64,000 nt of DNA, taken from NCBI GenBank assembly GCA_020466095.1, contig CM035807.1:96961848-97025847 (forward strand). The letters are read 5' to 3'. Below the pieces are notes generated by a model. The model was not told the origin of the DNA. It saw nothing but the letters and a program-made list of their open reading frames with translations, and searched no databases. The position numbers and the translations under genes were made by a program. Origin of the DNA: Chlorops oryzae. Its lineage: Eukaryota; Arthropoda; Insecta; Diptera; Chloropidae. Positions 45,300 to 58,919 of this stretch are shown here, in pieces. Within the stretch, counting starts at the first letter, position 1. The number at the start of each line of letters is the position of its first letter.

Positions 45300-48200
45300 A
45301 TTAATTCAAGTCATACAGAAAGTGTTTTTTTCGAATTATTTCGCCACAATTTCCACGGAAAACGTATTCGAGACGCAGTGCTATTGTCAAACACATGGTA
45401 TGTATGAATGGTCTTCTATGTGGGTAATCATATTCATAGCTATCCTGTAGAAATAATGAGGTAAATTTTAAAAAAAGAAGGGCACCTGGGTTACTCGATG
45501 GTTGATGAGTCGGAATCTACAATGCTTATGCCAATGCGTTTCAGTAGAAGGTCTAGAAGGTAATGTCGGAAGAAAGTCTAATTCGGTACCTACATAAAGA
45601 TATAATTGACTTCCAATTGACCATAAGCGTTCTACTTACTTCTCGGGCTGTTAAATAGGGCAGTTAATAGCTATCGACAATGGTTTAATTTTTGAAAAGA
45701 CAACTGATTTCATTCCATTTCATCTAGAAAGTAAAGAGAAAGTAGAGCCGGTGTACCCAGTTGCAAATTTTATGCTCTCCGGATTGATATATACTTCAAG
45801 TGATGCATCCCTTAGTAGAGGACTTCCCCTTATTTGCAACTGGATAGGTATTAATGACTTATTTAAGAGTAGTTGAAGAGAAGTGGCCCAGAAGAAAATA
45901 TCCCGCGAACATCCGCGAGTCCTGAATGATCCGAAAGATGTTCACCGATTGATTTCAGAAATTCATCGCATGGCACCACGACGTCATGACATTTCACAGC
46001 GAGGATTAGAATGTCATTCTCATCGAGAGTGTCTGTTACGAATCATTAATTCCGCTAACAGACGTCGGTGTTCTCAATGAAGATGAAAGAACTTCAATAA
46101 TTCACAGAGTGATGAAATTCGTATGTGTAGTTCACCATTTTACTCCATATAATTTCAACAAGGGAACAAATAAATAATGCAAAAATGCATTCTTATTTGA
46201 ATTATTTTATCAGATAAAAAAAAATTAACTCGTATGATCACGTCCTGAGGTCAAATGAGAAGACTTTGGCAAAGAAAGGCTGCACACTGGAAATTCAAGA
46301 TTGGAGAAAACGAGGTTGTAGGACTTACCTCGGATGATGCAACCGACAGAATAATATAGAAGAACTGGTCGCGTTTTGTGGACCCCGGGATAGACGCTCG
46401 ATATTCTTCGAGCATATGTATATCCATTGATTAATTATTTGAAAATTTACTCTGATTTTGAGTAAATCTGTCGCGAGAAAAGTTATACATCAAATCAATT
46501 TATTCGTATTTTTCTCGGAAACGTAGCGTGGCAGATTTGGATTCAGAATGGTTTTTGGTTTCCGAATGAAGTTCTCTATCTAAATTAACCACTTTGGTTT
46601 TTGTGGCACAACTTTTTGCTAATAATGTCCCGCAGTGTAATTTATAGGGATTAAGTAAGAAAATATTTGTTGACTCTGACATTCCCGAGCGCCGTTCCTG
46701 CTTTTACAAAATAATAATCTAAGATTTCTCACGTAATTGTAATTTCGCAAAATGGATTTTCCAAACTGACTTCATAAGACAAGAATTACCTAAAGACCTT
46801 TTTTAAATCTTCTAAATATCGGGCAGGGATTGCTATGCCCTAATCGTCTAATCGTCTACATATTTCTTGTGCTGAAAATTTACCCTTTATGCCTTCAGAC
46901 TTCCTACGTATAAAAACTTGAAATAATTGAAGCATACTTGTACGGGCTAAAATTTTGTTGATAGCTACATACATATGTATGTTGCGTTTAATGGGTTTTT
47001 TTATGATCGCAATTATCGTTGAATTATTATAAAACGTTTTGATACGCACAGCCTTTTTGGTTAAAATATTATACACATAAAAAACAATATAATAACAAAT
47101 TAAAGAACGTGTAAAGAAGCTAAAGCAGAATGTTCCTCTTTCTGAAGAAAATTACTCCAATGTTTTGAATTTAGTAGGTATACTTTCCTCTTCGTATTTT
47201 AACTTAATAATGTCCTTAGATAAACGACAACCGAGCTATGGAAATATTTTTTTTTAATTATGCCTTTGAAAACATGAACAAAAAGCTGAGAAGCCATGCA
47301 GTGTAGACGGAAGAATATTTATGAAAAATGAGAAAAGAAAATATTTGACATAACACCAGTCTACATAGTTTCAGGTTTTTGATTGGGCACATTTTTTTTT
47401 AGACGCATTCGGGTTTGCTGATCAAAGAATAGTTTTTGATATATAGGAAAAAAAATCAGTTTTTTTTTTTGTTACCTTTTCACTCAACTAATATTTTTTT
47501 CTGTATTTACAGTGATTTGTGATGAGTTACCTTTGGTTTACGAATTGCAAAGGACCTCATAAATTGCATCAATTATCAACATCTCAATAAAGCCGGCTTT
47601 TATGGGTAAGTTAAAAAATTGATGAATGTAGAAAATTTAAAACGTTACGCTGGAGGTATGCTCAATCTAATCAACTAGAATGATTGTTTCCAAGTAAATA
47701 AATAGTCGAAACGGAGTAGTACCTGAATTAGGTCTTAATTGACAAGGACTAATATCACTAATTTATAATATTTGGATTTTTCTTGGAATCGCTGAAACGT
47801 AATTTCTTTTTAACTAATTTGAAGTCACTGATCTCAAAAATGTCATTCATTTCTTTTCCCAAAGAATAGTTTTTGAGATATAGACAACAAAAAAAGGAAT
47901 TTTTTGGCTTTCTTTTTCAATTCTGGTAAAGAACTAAACACCGAAAACCAATAGTTATTGAGTTATTTAGCAAGAAAAGAAAAGGTAATCCACAAAAACT
48001 CGTTTTTCGACTCTTTGGGAAAATAAATGGATGCCATCTTCATGAACAACGACTCTGAATTAGTAACAAAAAATTAAAAATTGTGTTTCAGCGATGTCCA
48101 TTCTTTTTGTAAGCTAGTGTAATAAAATCGCCGTCTGAAACTCATTTCCGGTTGACGTAGTACCCCATTCTCATGGGTGTCATCAAAAGTATTACTAGCA

Positions 48201-51200
48201 ATCGAGTGAATTTAGGCATTGTGAAAATCTCTTTCCTCCTTTGTTTTGTCGATTGGACGAACTCAGCTAGATTTTCTGCAAAATCAAAACCAAAAACAAG
48301 ATTTTCGCATTTGGAATTATGTATGTTACACGTGGAGCACATGTGCCGTACAATCTCCAATGCATATGAAGCACAATCGAGACTATCGAGAGAAAATAAT
48401 AAGAGAAATTATTTAAGCATAAAATCGTCCACATGAAGCGAGCTACAAATCCAATGTACGTTTGTAGTTCCTTGTTCCTCTGTGATATCGGAATGAAAAG
48501 GATAAATATCTAAATGGCAATAAATCGTCCGAAGACAATTCTAGCATGTAAAATAGATCAAGATATTGAATGCGAAAACATGTTGGCAACTTGTAATCCT
48601 CAGGTCCTTACACAATACGATACAGAACGAAAACTGTGAGGCTAAAACGGAATAACAGCTTAAGTCGATTAATGAAAAAGAAATTCGTTATTTCTACTTT
48701 TAAATATCTTCGAATGAGAGCCTTCGAATTGCACTCCTTAGCGAGGTTAGAAATAACATCCTTTTTACACGAAATTGCATACGAGGTGAAGAAATTCAAA
48801 GTCCTTTCTATCGAATCAACGTTGTTCGACTTTAGCAGTTCCTCTTATTTGTCACGCATATGAAGACGAGAAAGTAAAATTAAAAAAAAAAAATTGTGTT
48901 GAAATGAAATTTCGAGAAAGAAATTTGTGGTAAATCGAATAAGCTCGTGACTGCATATTAAGCGTACATTGCACACCCCCTTCAAAGGAGATATAAGTAA
49001 GTAAAAATCGTCCATTTTGCACTGTAGTGTAAATTTTCTTGTCATAAAAAGCAGGATATTGAACTCTCCTTCATAATATGACAAAAAAAAAAAGATGGTT
49101 TGGAGTTGTATCACCTTTGAAAAGGGTGTGCGATATGTGAATATTCTATAGGAATGTATTCGAATTTTCATGTCGTCTATGTAGGTTTATGGAGCTATTT
49201 TCTTTTAAATTTTATTTCTTACAAACAACCGAATAGGGTGGGGCAAAGAGATGAAATAAATTTTGGGGCTCACCAACGAACGTTTGCGTGCACAGCACAC
49301 GTTTGTCTTCGTTTAGACAAAAGCCACCAACAGACGTTGAAACAATTTTACATACAGGTGCATTAAATACGAGGACGGTATCAGTCCAAATCGAGGCCTG
49401 ATCAAATTTCGAGCTACCCAATTCTAGTAATATTTTACGTCGCATTGAAAATGGTAGTTGAGTTTAAGGAGATAGATTCGTGATAAAGGTAGCAACACTT
49501 CTTTCAAGGCCAATCTTCCGAGCTGTAATGAGTGTGAGGGTAATAAATAAACACCGTTTGATAGTCGAGCGCGTTTCTATGTTCAGTATCTTGTCTATAC
49601 TTGATTTTATATTTGTTTTTATTTTATATTTATTTTTTTTATTTCTAAAAAATATCATCAATTTACTTATAAGTCAAATATACCTTTGCTAAAATTTACC
49701 TGAAGAAAGGCATCACTGTACAAGAAATATCATAAAAATTACGAAATCTTGGACCAGGCCATAATACAACATGCCTGGGTAAATAAATACCAAGCGCTTA
49801 GGACGTGAAAAAAGTATCGAAAAATCGAAGACGTTGAAGTATCAAAAGAAAGTTGAGGTAAAAAGAAAAATTCGTCTATGGTTGAACGTTTCTTGAAATA
49901 AGTTTTAAAGGTCGAAAGGTCTTGAATTTTCCTCAAAAAACGCCTTACATTAACTTCCTTTTTATACCCTGAGATCTTCGATTTTTAATACTTACTTCTT
50001 TTTTTTTTACTTCCAAAGCGCCCTTATATAAACCCTTATATGTATAAAAAATCCATTTTACTAATTTTTATGACAGAAATTTATTTGGCCCTGATCCTTC
50101 TATGCAAACTTGTCCTCCTAACTGTGAAGGCTTTTAATTATCGAAGCTTAAGGCTCTTAAGGGAAGAATTCCAAAACAGATTCATTAAGTAAATTAAAGT
50201 TGCATTGTGTCAAGACAAAATGAACCGGGAGACCCGGACCTGGTTGAGCACATATCCTTCACAAAAACCATGCATTTGCTGGTGTAAAAATATGGTATTT
50301 CAAAACGCAAGGCAAGGCAATTTTATCAATTTCCTTTTTCGTTTGAAGGGTTTATTTCGTAGTCTACATTATAATTATATACTTATTTTAATTTAAAAAT
50401 TAAATTTCATCTAATTTCATAGCTACATATTAATGTCGATTATCGTTTCATTGAATTTGTAATCACGTGTAACCATTTTTAAATTGAAATGAGTTCGAAA
50501 ATTACCTCTTTTGAATGATTTTTGGAGTTGATCATAAGCATTTACATTCATATTTCATTTCTGAATATAAAGTTTTGCAAATACTATTACAATCATGTTT
50601 TAAAAGTGTGTATATTTAGAAGTTTTCATGTATTGTTCCAGACATATCTGCTCGAATTGCATGGTTTTCGAGCATGCGTGTCAGAGCATGTGTTTGTTGT
50701 GCATGTCAAATGAGTATTTTTGCATTCGTGATTCAAATTATTAAGTGAAAGTCCTTTTGGAAAGTAGATTTTGAAGATAAGTTTATTGCAGTATTTCGGC
50801 TGATTGAAGAACCATTATTGATTTAATTCCTCTTTGTGTTTAGTGAGTCGTAAGGCAATACAAATCTCCATGTGAGAAATCTGTCAATTTTCTATAGGTC
50901 AAGGTCAGATTTACAATGGTTGAGCATTGCATGCGGTGTAGAACTATTGTATTTTCAAGAAATTTTGCATGTACCTAATGTCGGCAGAATTTCTTTGGTA
51001 AATTTCAAATGGCCCATTTCGTCGAGCAGTATTTCGATGCTGTGCAAAGCATTTTCCTGCGTTTTGATTTGCATTGTTTGCAAAGAAAGTGAATGATTTT
51101 TTGCTTGGCATTCCTGAAATAGGAGTCGTTAATTTTTTAAAATTCAATTATTTTGATGTTCTATATAGGTCAGAATTCTTTTGAGTATATAAATATGAAT

Positions 51201-53640
51201 TTATGAATCTTGTCGACAAAAGCGTGGAAAGCATTCCTGCGTTTTTCACGCTAATCAAAATGAAGAATTGCTAGACTGAAATAGCTTCGTCGAGGACCTG
51301 TTTCTAAAGTCATTATTTCTGATTTTTGAGGTCATTTAAGCGCTTAATAAATAATTTAGAATTAGACCCAAAATGTGAAAATTTTCCCTAAATAAATGAC
51401 AATAGGTAAACTCGCGAGCCTGTTAAAGCCAGTTCTTTAAGGGTAACAGCATCATATAAATTTAAATGATTTACCATGCAATGTGAAGAACATTCACCTA
51501 TTACGACAGGAGTTGGAAAAGGCCAGCAAAGGTAACTAGCATGCATAAATTTCAATGAATATTCTCATAAGAACTTCAGTATTATTAGAAGGGTTTATTA
51601 AGGGTTTTGAAATTAATGTAAATACCAATGAATATGTCTAACTTATATTATTGTTTTATTGATTAAGTTTTCGACCTTCTTAATTACAATGAAGCAATAT
51701 TTGCTGTTGAAACTACTTTTTCATTGAATTTTGCGTCGTCAACTCGAAAATGAGAAAACTGATTCTTAATTGCTTTGGAAGGCTTTAAAGTTTGAACTGA
51801 ATAGTATGGAATTCCCTATAAAAAAATAATAAAATACAATCTGTTGGGTCCTGATCCAATACGACTATCGGTCGGATGAGTTAAACGATTTCTCAAAATA
51901 AAAAAAAAAAACTAAAATAGTCTTTAATTTTCCTCAATAACCGCAATGAAAAAAAATCAAGTCCTGAACGTTTCTAACACGCAACTCGAAATTAAACGAA
52001 TGAGACGAATACTCCCGAGGGAGCTGTTAATCCATTAAGCTGTCATTATTTCCACTCGAATGGCTTCTTTGATAACTTTTAGTAAGTCTTTTATTTGTAA
52101 GTTTCTCAGTGTTTATATAGTTATTATTTGTTTCGATATGGCCAAGGCTTAAACATGATTCAACTTTGCTTAGTTTTGCTCCGACGAGCTGGGCTGTCAG
52201 AATTGTTGAGTAACATATCAACAAACCGATTTGGATTGTAATCAATTTTTATCGTCCATATTAAAGTGCAATAAAAACTTGACAAAAAAAAAAAAATTGA
52301 TACAAATGAGAACGCACAAATCAAGCCAAGTTTTCGGCAATGTAGAGAGATTTTCGTGACAGGGGCATTTTCATAAAACAAAACCGTTGTTCAATGATTT
52401 ATTTCGATTCCTTTTTTCTGTTTCCAAGTCAAAATTACTATCGGGAGGGGGTTTTTCCCTTGAGCCCATCAAAATGGCACGCAGAAAAATGACTTTTCTT
52501 CATTATATTGATAGTTTACCATTATCAATATTTGAGCAGAGCTTTTCAGGTATTAATGGAATGTTTTTTGTTTTTGATTGGCAACAAGCTTAAGCGTGTC
52601 GTTTTCGTCGCTGTTTTTGGGACAATTTTGGGGAGGGCTGTAAATGAGTTATTATTTTTCAAATAAAATAATTGTCGTTTAAGAAGAAATCGAAAAAAGG
52701 TCTTATAGATGAAAAAACGCCATATTCATTACACAGGTCTGGAAAACAATTTTTTTTTTCTCAGCTGGATGAGTTGTTTTTGATTAATTGAATGTAATTT
52801 GGTCTGATAAAAACATTGAAAAAAATATTTTTTTAATTCCATCACCTCGGAGTTTCGGAAAAATTCGCAACTTTGATCAACATTTTGCATTAATTTAAAA
52901 CATTTTTTGGTACTTTTGATGCAATATTAAAAAATGTTTCAGAACAAAAAAAAAATTTAAATAGCTTAAACCATTTTCAAGAAAAATTAGTTTCAAAAAG
53001 TAATAGTATTAAAAATTAAATATGAAGTTTTCTGAAACTCTGCCGTGATGGAATTTCTTTCGGATATTTTCTTTTTTTGTCAAGTTAAAATCTAATTCTG
53101 TAAGAAAAATCTCATCAAGATGTTTACTTGCAGACTTGTGTTATCGGTAGATAGTATCTCAAAACGAGCTCATATTTCTATCATTTTATATAATTTTATT
53201 TTTTATATCAATATTAAAAGCTGATATGAACATTTTTACTTCTTTGCGTGAGGTCTTGAGGTCTTTTTGTGGTACTAAAATTTTTTGAGCACATTAATCA
53301 AAAAAATGTGAATTTCGTCCAACATGTCGTATGAGCGATGCCCTTTTCAACCACATTTCGCGCATGTCTACCGCAGCTTACTCGTATCAGTACCTACTGA
53401 GAGCATCGATAGGCACTTCCTTTTTTTAATCTCTCAAGAAGCTAATTTTCGATTTTAATAAATTTTTTCAATCAAAGGTTACACAAAGAGGTACATATAT
53501 TTGAAAAATAAGCAGAAAGTGGTGCAAAAACTGTTGTAAATGGAAGATAAATAATAAAGGAGTTCATTCAACGTCGGAAGCTTCATGCGAAAGAAGAAAT
53601 TTGTCACTGAACTGTCAAAATTTATATGAAAATTTCCGAT
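45300..53640. other. Long AT-rich stretch without a supported gene
   Basis: Examined on both strands. The least unlikely remnant is a minus-strand frame at 48142-48360 extending upstream to about 48390 (CASYALEIVRHMCSTCNIHN..., FAENLAEFVQ), which has protein-like composition but no flanking exon. A 65-codon + frame at 45883-46080 (PRVLNDPKDVHRLISEIHR) may be a degraded transposon. Neither is strong. Confidence 0.5.
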
Positions 53641-53648
53641 GGGAAAAG

Positions 53649-53766
53649 TTAAGGCTGATTTACAATGCAAATTAAAATACATATTGGAATTTGTTTCATA
53701 TCAAACAATGTTCTCGAACGTTTCGAAAACTGTCACTGTCACTGCCTTTTTGTAAATCAGCCTTAA
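53649..53766. mobile_element. Small TTAA-flanked MITE
   Basis: Body 53653-53762 with ends GGCTGATTTACAA and TTGTAAATCAGCC. TTAA at 53649-53652 and 53763-53766. Confidence 0.8.
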
Positions 53767-53898
53767 CAATGGCATTTTCAAAGCTGCATGAATCCCTTTA
53801 ATATTTTATTTAATTTTTTTTGTCAAGAAAGATTTTTCACAACACAATTTATTAAATTAAATTTATTGAATTTAATGAATACATTTTTACCCCCTTAG

Positions 53899-54037
53899 GG
53901 GATCTCTACAGTTCTGTCAGAAATGAAACAGAAATGAAAAACTTCATATAAAAAAAACACTTCAGAAAGTTTCTGATTCGTTTCTGATGCGTTTTTTATA
54001 TAAAATTTTTCATTTCTAACAGAGCTGGAGAGAGCCC
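53899..54037. mobile_element. Short inverted-repeat element
   Basis: GGGATCTCTACAGTTCTGTCAGAAATGA pairs with the inverse of TCATTTCTAACAGAGCTGGAGAGAGCCC after a few changes. The centre holds a second pairing around TTTCTGA repeats. Confidence 0.65.
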
Positions 54038-54039
54038 GT

Positions 54040-55786
54040 TATTCATAAAAATGCTAAAATAGCGATTTAAATTATAAAGCAGTTTAATTTCATATATTCT
54101 TGACAGTAAAGTCACCATAAAAAATGTTCTAACAACACTTTTATTAATATGAATAAGGCAATTACTTAAGGTATATGTTTTATTAGCGATTAGTTGACGT
54201 TTATTTTATTTTTTAATCTTAATTAGTTTTTGAACTATTTAGTTTTGAAAACAAAAGCTTTAATCAAAAGGACTTTTCAAGGATTTATCAGAGGATAGGT
54301 ATTAAAAAATGAGTAAAACTTTCAAACTCCTTTCAGGGTGCCGCAAGCCCGCCTGTAACCATAAGGCTCTTTAATTTCAACGCAAAAAGTGACATTATTT
54401 TCTTCTATTAATCTTCTATGTCTCTATACGTGACGTATGGGGCTCCATTTGATGCCCGTTTTCATTGTTTCACCTGAATTTATCGTTTGTATGTACTGAA
54501 CACTTAATACTCACATACATATTTGTGACTTAGAATGACAGAAACGAAAAAGTAATGTGCAACTGTAGCCAAAGGTCGTCAAATTAAAACTTTTTAATGA
54601 ATGTTAATGAGATATGTTTTTGAAGTAAAAAGGAAAAAATAATTTCTGTAGCGCTGCTTAAAAGAGCTAAATTTGTTGGCTCATAATTTTAATAAACTTC
54701 AAGTGTCAGTGGATGCAGTGCCTGTAAACTCAAACAGCCTTCAATTGCGTTTTACATTATACGTATGTGTGATGAACATCACTCATACGACGGGTCGCAC
54801 AGTGAAACAAATACGTACCTATGAGAGCAAACGCTTTCACTTTGGAAGAGAAAAAAGAAACTCACGTTTAACTTAGCACACCCTGAAAATGTTTTGATGG
54901 AGCTAAGAAGCAAAAAAAAAAAAACGTATTTAATTTACATTCAGGTGCTGACCTCTTTTGAAACTGAAGAGCATACACAAAGGTACAGTCAAACTTGTAT
55001 AGCATTTACAGACATTCAATTCCTTGCCTCATAATTCCCTATAAGACGATGGGTAACCATCATTTGTGTTACAGAAGTCTGACTGTAGGTGCAATATTTT
55101 TTTGTTTTTTTTTTTCGTTCTGTTGTGACACTGTGCGTTGCGCTGAATATGGAGAAGGGCAATATTGTAAAGAAGCTGAAATTGCGCTTGTCATGTGTTC
55201 ATGTGTCCGGTACGAACGTGCATTCATGAATAGCTCACTAGCTTCCCATTTTAGCAATTCAAATATTTTTTGCTGAAATGAAACTGGCAAGCACTCGCAT
55301 AGTAAGCAATTGATGTCCGTAAGCTAACGATGACATGGAAAAATTGTCAATGCATCTATGACAGTAGTGAGAGCAGTGTAAGGACTTTAATTAATGGCGA
55401 CACAATGGAAAGTAACAATATGGAAAATATGATTTCAAGGAAAAGCGCTAATAACCAAATAAATAAAATTATGAAGCAACACTTTCAATAAAGCAGCTTA
55501 TATATATGCTGCATAAGGAATAGTTTCGAATTGGTCCTTTGTAGGGCTTTGGCTTAAAGGGTCTGCCGACTCAAGAAGCCAATCGACCCTGAAGGAGATT
55601 TAAAAGTTTTTGTAAATATATTTACAGAGATAAATATATCTCAAAAGCATACCTTTTGATTTTGATAGAAAATAATTTTTTTTTCCTGAACGGTAAAACT
55701 TGGAGGTATTATTTTTGCAGGATAGCCAGAAATAGAATTATGCATAAATTTCTCTGTGTAGAATTAAACATTTTTTGGAACCTTGT
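54040..55786. other. AT-rich non-coding DNA
   Basis: No supported feature. Confidence 0.5.
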
Positions 55787-56038
55787 TTAATATCCAGGGC
55801 TCGGATTTTGATGCTTTTATAAATTTAAAACATACTTTGTGGAGTAAAAATTTTGTTCAACTCATATAAAGCTATGATTCAAATCGATTTTTAACGTCAA
55901 TATGAATTTTCTTCAAGTTGGAAAAGCGGTTTGAAGTTCAACTTCGCTAAAATTATTCGCAAAATGTTGGTAAGAAAAATTTTTGCCCCATAAAGTATGC
56001 TTTAAATTAATAAAACTCAACAAAATCCAGTTAATATT
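55787..56038. mobile_element. hAT-type MITE, family copy 1
   Basis: Body 55795-56030, starts CAGGGCTCGGATTTTGATGC. The right end is shortened (AAAATCCAG). Flanks TTAATATC and TTAATATT are a 7/8 target duplication. The arms fold back on each other (ACATACTTTGTGG with CATAAAGTATGCTTTAAATT). Confidence 0.8.
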
Positions 56039-56039
56039 C

Positions 56040-57940
56040 CATCAACGGTAGTTTTTTTATTCGCTCTTCATTAGTTTTTGAGATATAAGATTTTGAATAA
56101 GGACTTCAGGTGCCTTAGTCGGCAATACCCTTTTCAGAGAAAATGGAAAACCTCTTTCAAGGACTTCAAATTTTTTTTTTATTTAAAATCATGAGTTGAT
56201 TTCAAAAGCCAGCTGAAACTATATAAAAATCCCTCACGTGGTTTGGTTTCCATCCATTCTTATGGATTCATTCTCATCGATAAAGGAATGGGTTTGGCTT
56301 AGCTACGTTTCATAACATTTCTATGCAAAATGATTTTATATTTATTTATTCATTGCTTTACCGAATCGCTTGAAGTCGCTTATGAAATTAAAGAATGCTC
56401 TCTTCCGTAAAAACTTTACCAAAAACGCTCTTCTACTTGCGGAAGTATTAAAGAATCGGTTCGATTGATAAACATACATACATAGAGGCAAGCCTCTATT
56501 GAAAATGTTCGCATAGCAGTGATTCTCCATACTGATCCCTTCGAGACTAAATTGCTATACGGAAGACAATGTGATTAAGAAACCACACGAATGTGATGCC
56601 AAAAACGCTATTCCCTGTCGATTTTGACCTATTTTTCGTATGGTTAAGGATAAAAGTCCTTTTCGAGACTAACTATGTTACGTTAAAATGTACGAATTTA
56701 ATCCTTGGAGAGAATTAGTTGTGGTCCGACTGATTGTCAACTGATTGTGAAACAATCCTGATAGAATTTTAATTTGAAATAACCAATACAGAAGACAGTG
56801 ATCATTTCCATGGGGAGGAGAAATAACTTTGAGATTTGTGTGAAGTCAATTTTTTGTGGTCTCGCATTTTCATGCTATTCGAAATCGAATTAAAAAGAAT
56901 TCCTTCCTACAAAGCCGGCAACTTTCGAGTGAGCATATATACACACTCACACACACACACACACGCACGCACACAAATAGGAAAAATTCATGCTTCTTTC
57001 AATGCTGCAGCCTTAAGGTCGGACTTGAAGACTTGGCATTAAATTTTCTTGAAGCCGTTGGGGCTTTTTGGGCGATCTTAAAAGGAAATTTTATTTCCCT
57101 TGAAGCTAAAAATGGAACACATGCATTTCCACATCCATCTGAACGAAGGATGGGAAAAAGTATAAAAGCAAAATAGCGGAAAATGCAACACAAAGCGCAG
57201 CAAAAAATGGAGGAGCAGAGAAACCCGTAGAAAGTCTAACAAATTTTGATGAAGAGAAGTGCTCGTTAAGCACCTGTGTGCAGAAAATGGAAAATGCCAT
57301 GACGCTTTCAAGGACGAACAAACTTTCAAGCGTCAAAGAAAGTTTCTTTGTATGTGCATAAGTATGTTCGTACGTTTGTGTGCTTTTATACATCTATCAG
57401 TAAAATTGAGTGGGCGAAGGAAGTTTCACTCGTTCTTCAAGCGGAAGCAAGAAAACACGCTACAATTACACGAAAGCCTGCTTTGCTTTGTTCGTATTAT
57501 TAAAACGCATCCCGGAAGTTGCCTCCGAATGCGTAAATAGTTCGACGTCGAAATGAAAAGTTCATGATGTTTTGACTTTTGAAAGGATGAGTGACGTTTG
57601 AAAGGATGACTGAGAAAATTATTCGTTAGAAAATAACAATCAAATTTTATCCTTACAATTTCATCAATAAGACATATTTAAGTTGTTTTCTTATTTTTTT
57701 TTATCGATTCCGAAAACATGAATTCTTTAAAATATGAAGTCGATTGAAAAGAGCATTTCTCAAAATCTCGGCGACGCGTCGCTGACTCTGTCCATAGAAA
57801 ATATGTCTGTATGTAGATAAATTAAAGCCATATTTAAAACGTTATTAGGGGCCATAAATAATATAATTTATAATTGAAATAAATAAACAATTCAAAAGAC
57901 AATGCAGCAATGAAATTGTAGCCAAGAGAGTTACTGTACA
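56040..57940. other. Non-coding DNA with a CA microsatellite
   Basis: CA repeats at 56941-56972. Frames at 56850-57540 overlap on both strands and show no domain or splice logic. Confidence 0.5.
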
Positions 57941-57942
57941 CA

Positions 57943-58095
57943 ATGGCCACCAATCAAGGCTGGTATCGCCGCCCAACCGATGCTAGCTTCTCACAATTTC
58001 TGTATTGCTATCGTCCGTCAATGCCATTCGCTTATGAGCATTGTCAGTTGGCCAGCAGTGTTGGGTCAATAAAATTCACGAAATTATGCATTTAA
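57943..58095 (+). CDS. Possible 50-codon ORF
   Basis: ATG 57943 to TAA 58095 reads MATNQGWYRRPTDASFSQFL..., with GC-ending codons (GCC, ACC, GGC, CGC) unlike its surroundings. No signal peptide or known motif. It may be an exon, a conserved non-coding block or chance. Confidence 0.18.
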   Translation: MATNQGWYRRPTDASFSQFLYCYRPSMPFAYEHCQLASSVGSIKFTKLCI

Positions 58096-58693
58096 TTTGC
58101 ACAGCACACACGAACTCATACTGACATACATACATATCGGTGTGTGTGTGTGTGAGTGTGGAACTGTGCGCGCTTTTGCATGGTGAATGCTGATGCTGGC
58201 AAGCTCTGATTTTGGCAAATGCTGTCAAACGAATCAGTTCGACTGGCTCCAATCGTTCGACGACAATGGTCGATTGCAAAGCCCTTTTGAAATTTCCAAT
58301 TATGGCGAAAATTTTCAATGAATTAACTTTCCTAATGGGCAATTGCCCAGTAGAATTGGCAATAAACGAGAGAATCCAGCATTCGAAATGGCTTTTTTAA
58401 TTTGTTCATTTTGACGAGTTTTCGCTTTGCAAGGTTTTTTTTTTTATTGAAGTTTCTCATGATGCAAAAAAAAAAAAATTCTCTTTTTTCCAATTATTAA
58501 CTAATAATGAGTCGAGCTTAATTGATGAGTTTCATTTACTGGAATTCAATTACAATTCATTATCACTTGCCTTGAAATATATAGATCACAGAACTCTCCA
58601 TATCCATCCATATCCATACATTTTTATATACCTTTATATAGATAAAAAGTCGCGCAAAAGAAATAATATCCTTTAAGAAAAAAATAATCATAA

Positions 58694-58915
58694 ACAGAGC
58701 TCGGATTTTGTTGACTTTTAAATATTTAAAGCATATTTTATGGGGCAAAATTTTTTCTTGCCACCATTTTGCGAAGAATTTTAGCGAAGTTGAATGTCAA
58801 ACCGCTTTTCCAACTTGAAGAAAATTCATACTGAAGTTAAGAATCGATTTGAATCTTTGTTTTATGTGAGTTGAACAAAATTTTTACTCTATAAAGTATG
58901 CTTTAAATTTCAGTA
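58694..58915. mobile_element. hAT-type MITE, family copy 2 (interior inverted, one end lost)
   Basis: Starts CAGAGCTCGGATTTTGTTG. The internal AACCGCTTTTCCAACTTGAAG run is the inverse of that in the other copies. The far end stops at TTTAAATTTCAG. Confidence 0.75.
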
Positions 58916-58919
58916 TAGA

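Noticed and set aside
56850..57540. Overlapping 60-110 codon frames on both strands
   Set aside because: No frame shows a domain, signal, or splice-compatible neighbour; a CA microsatellite contributes to them.
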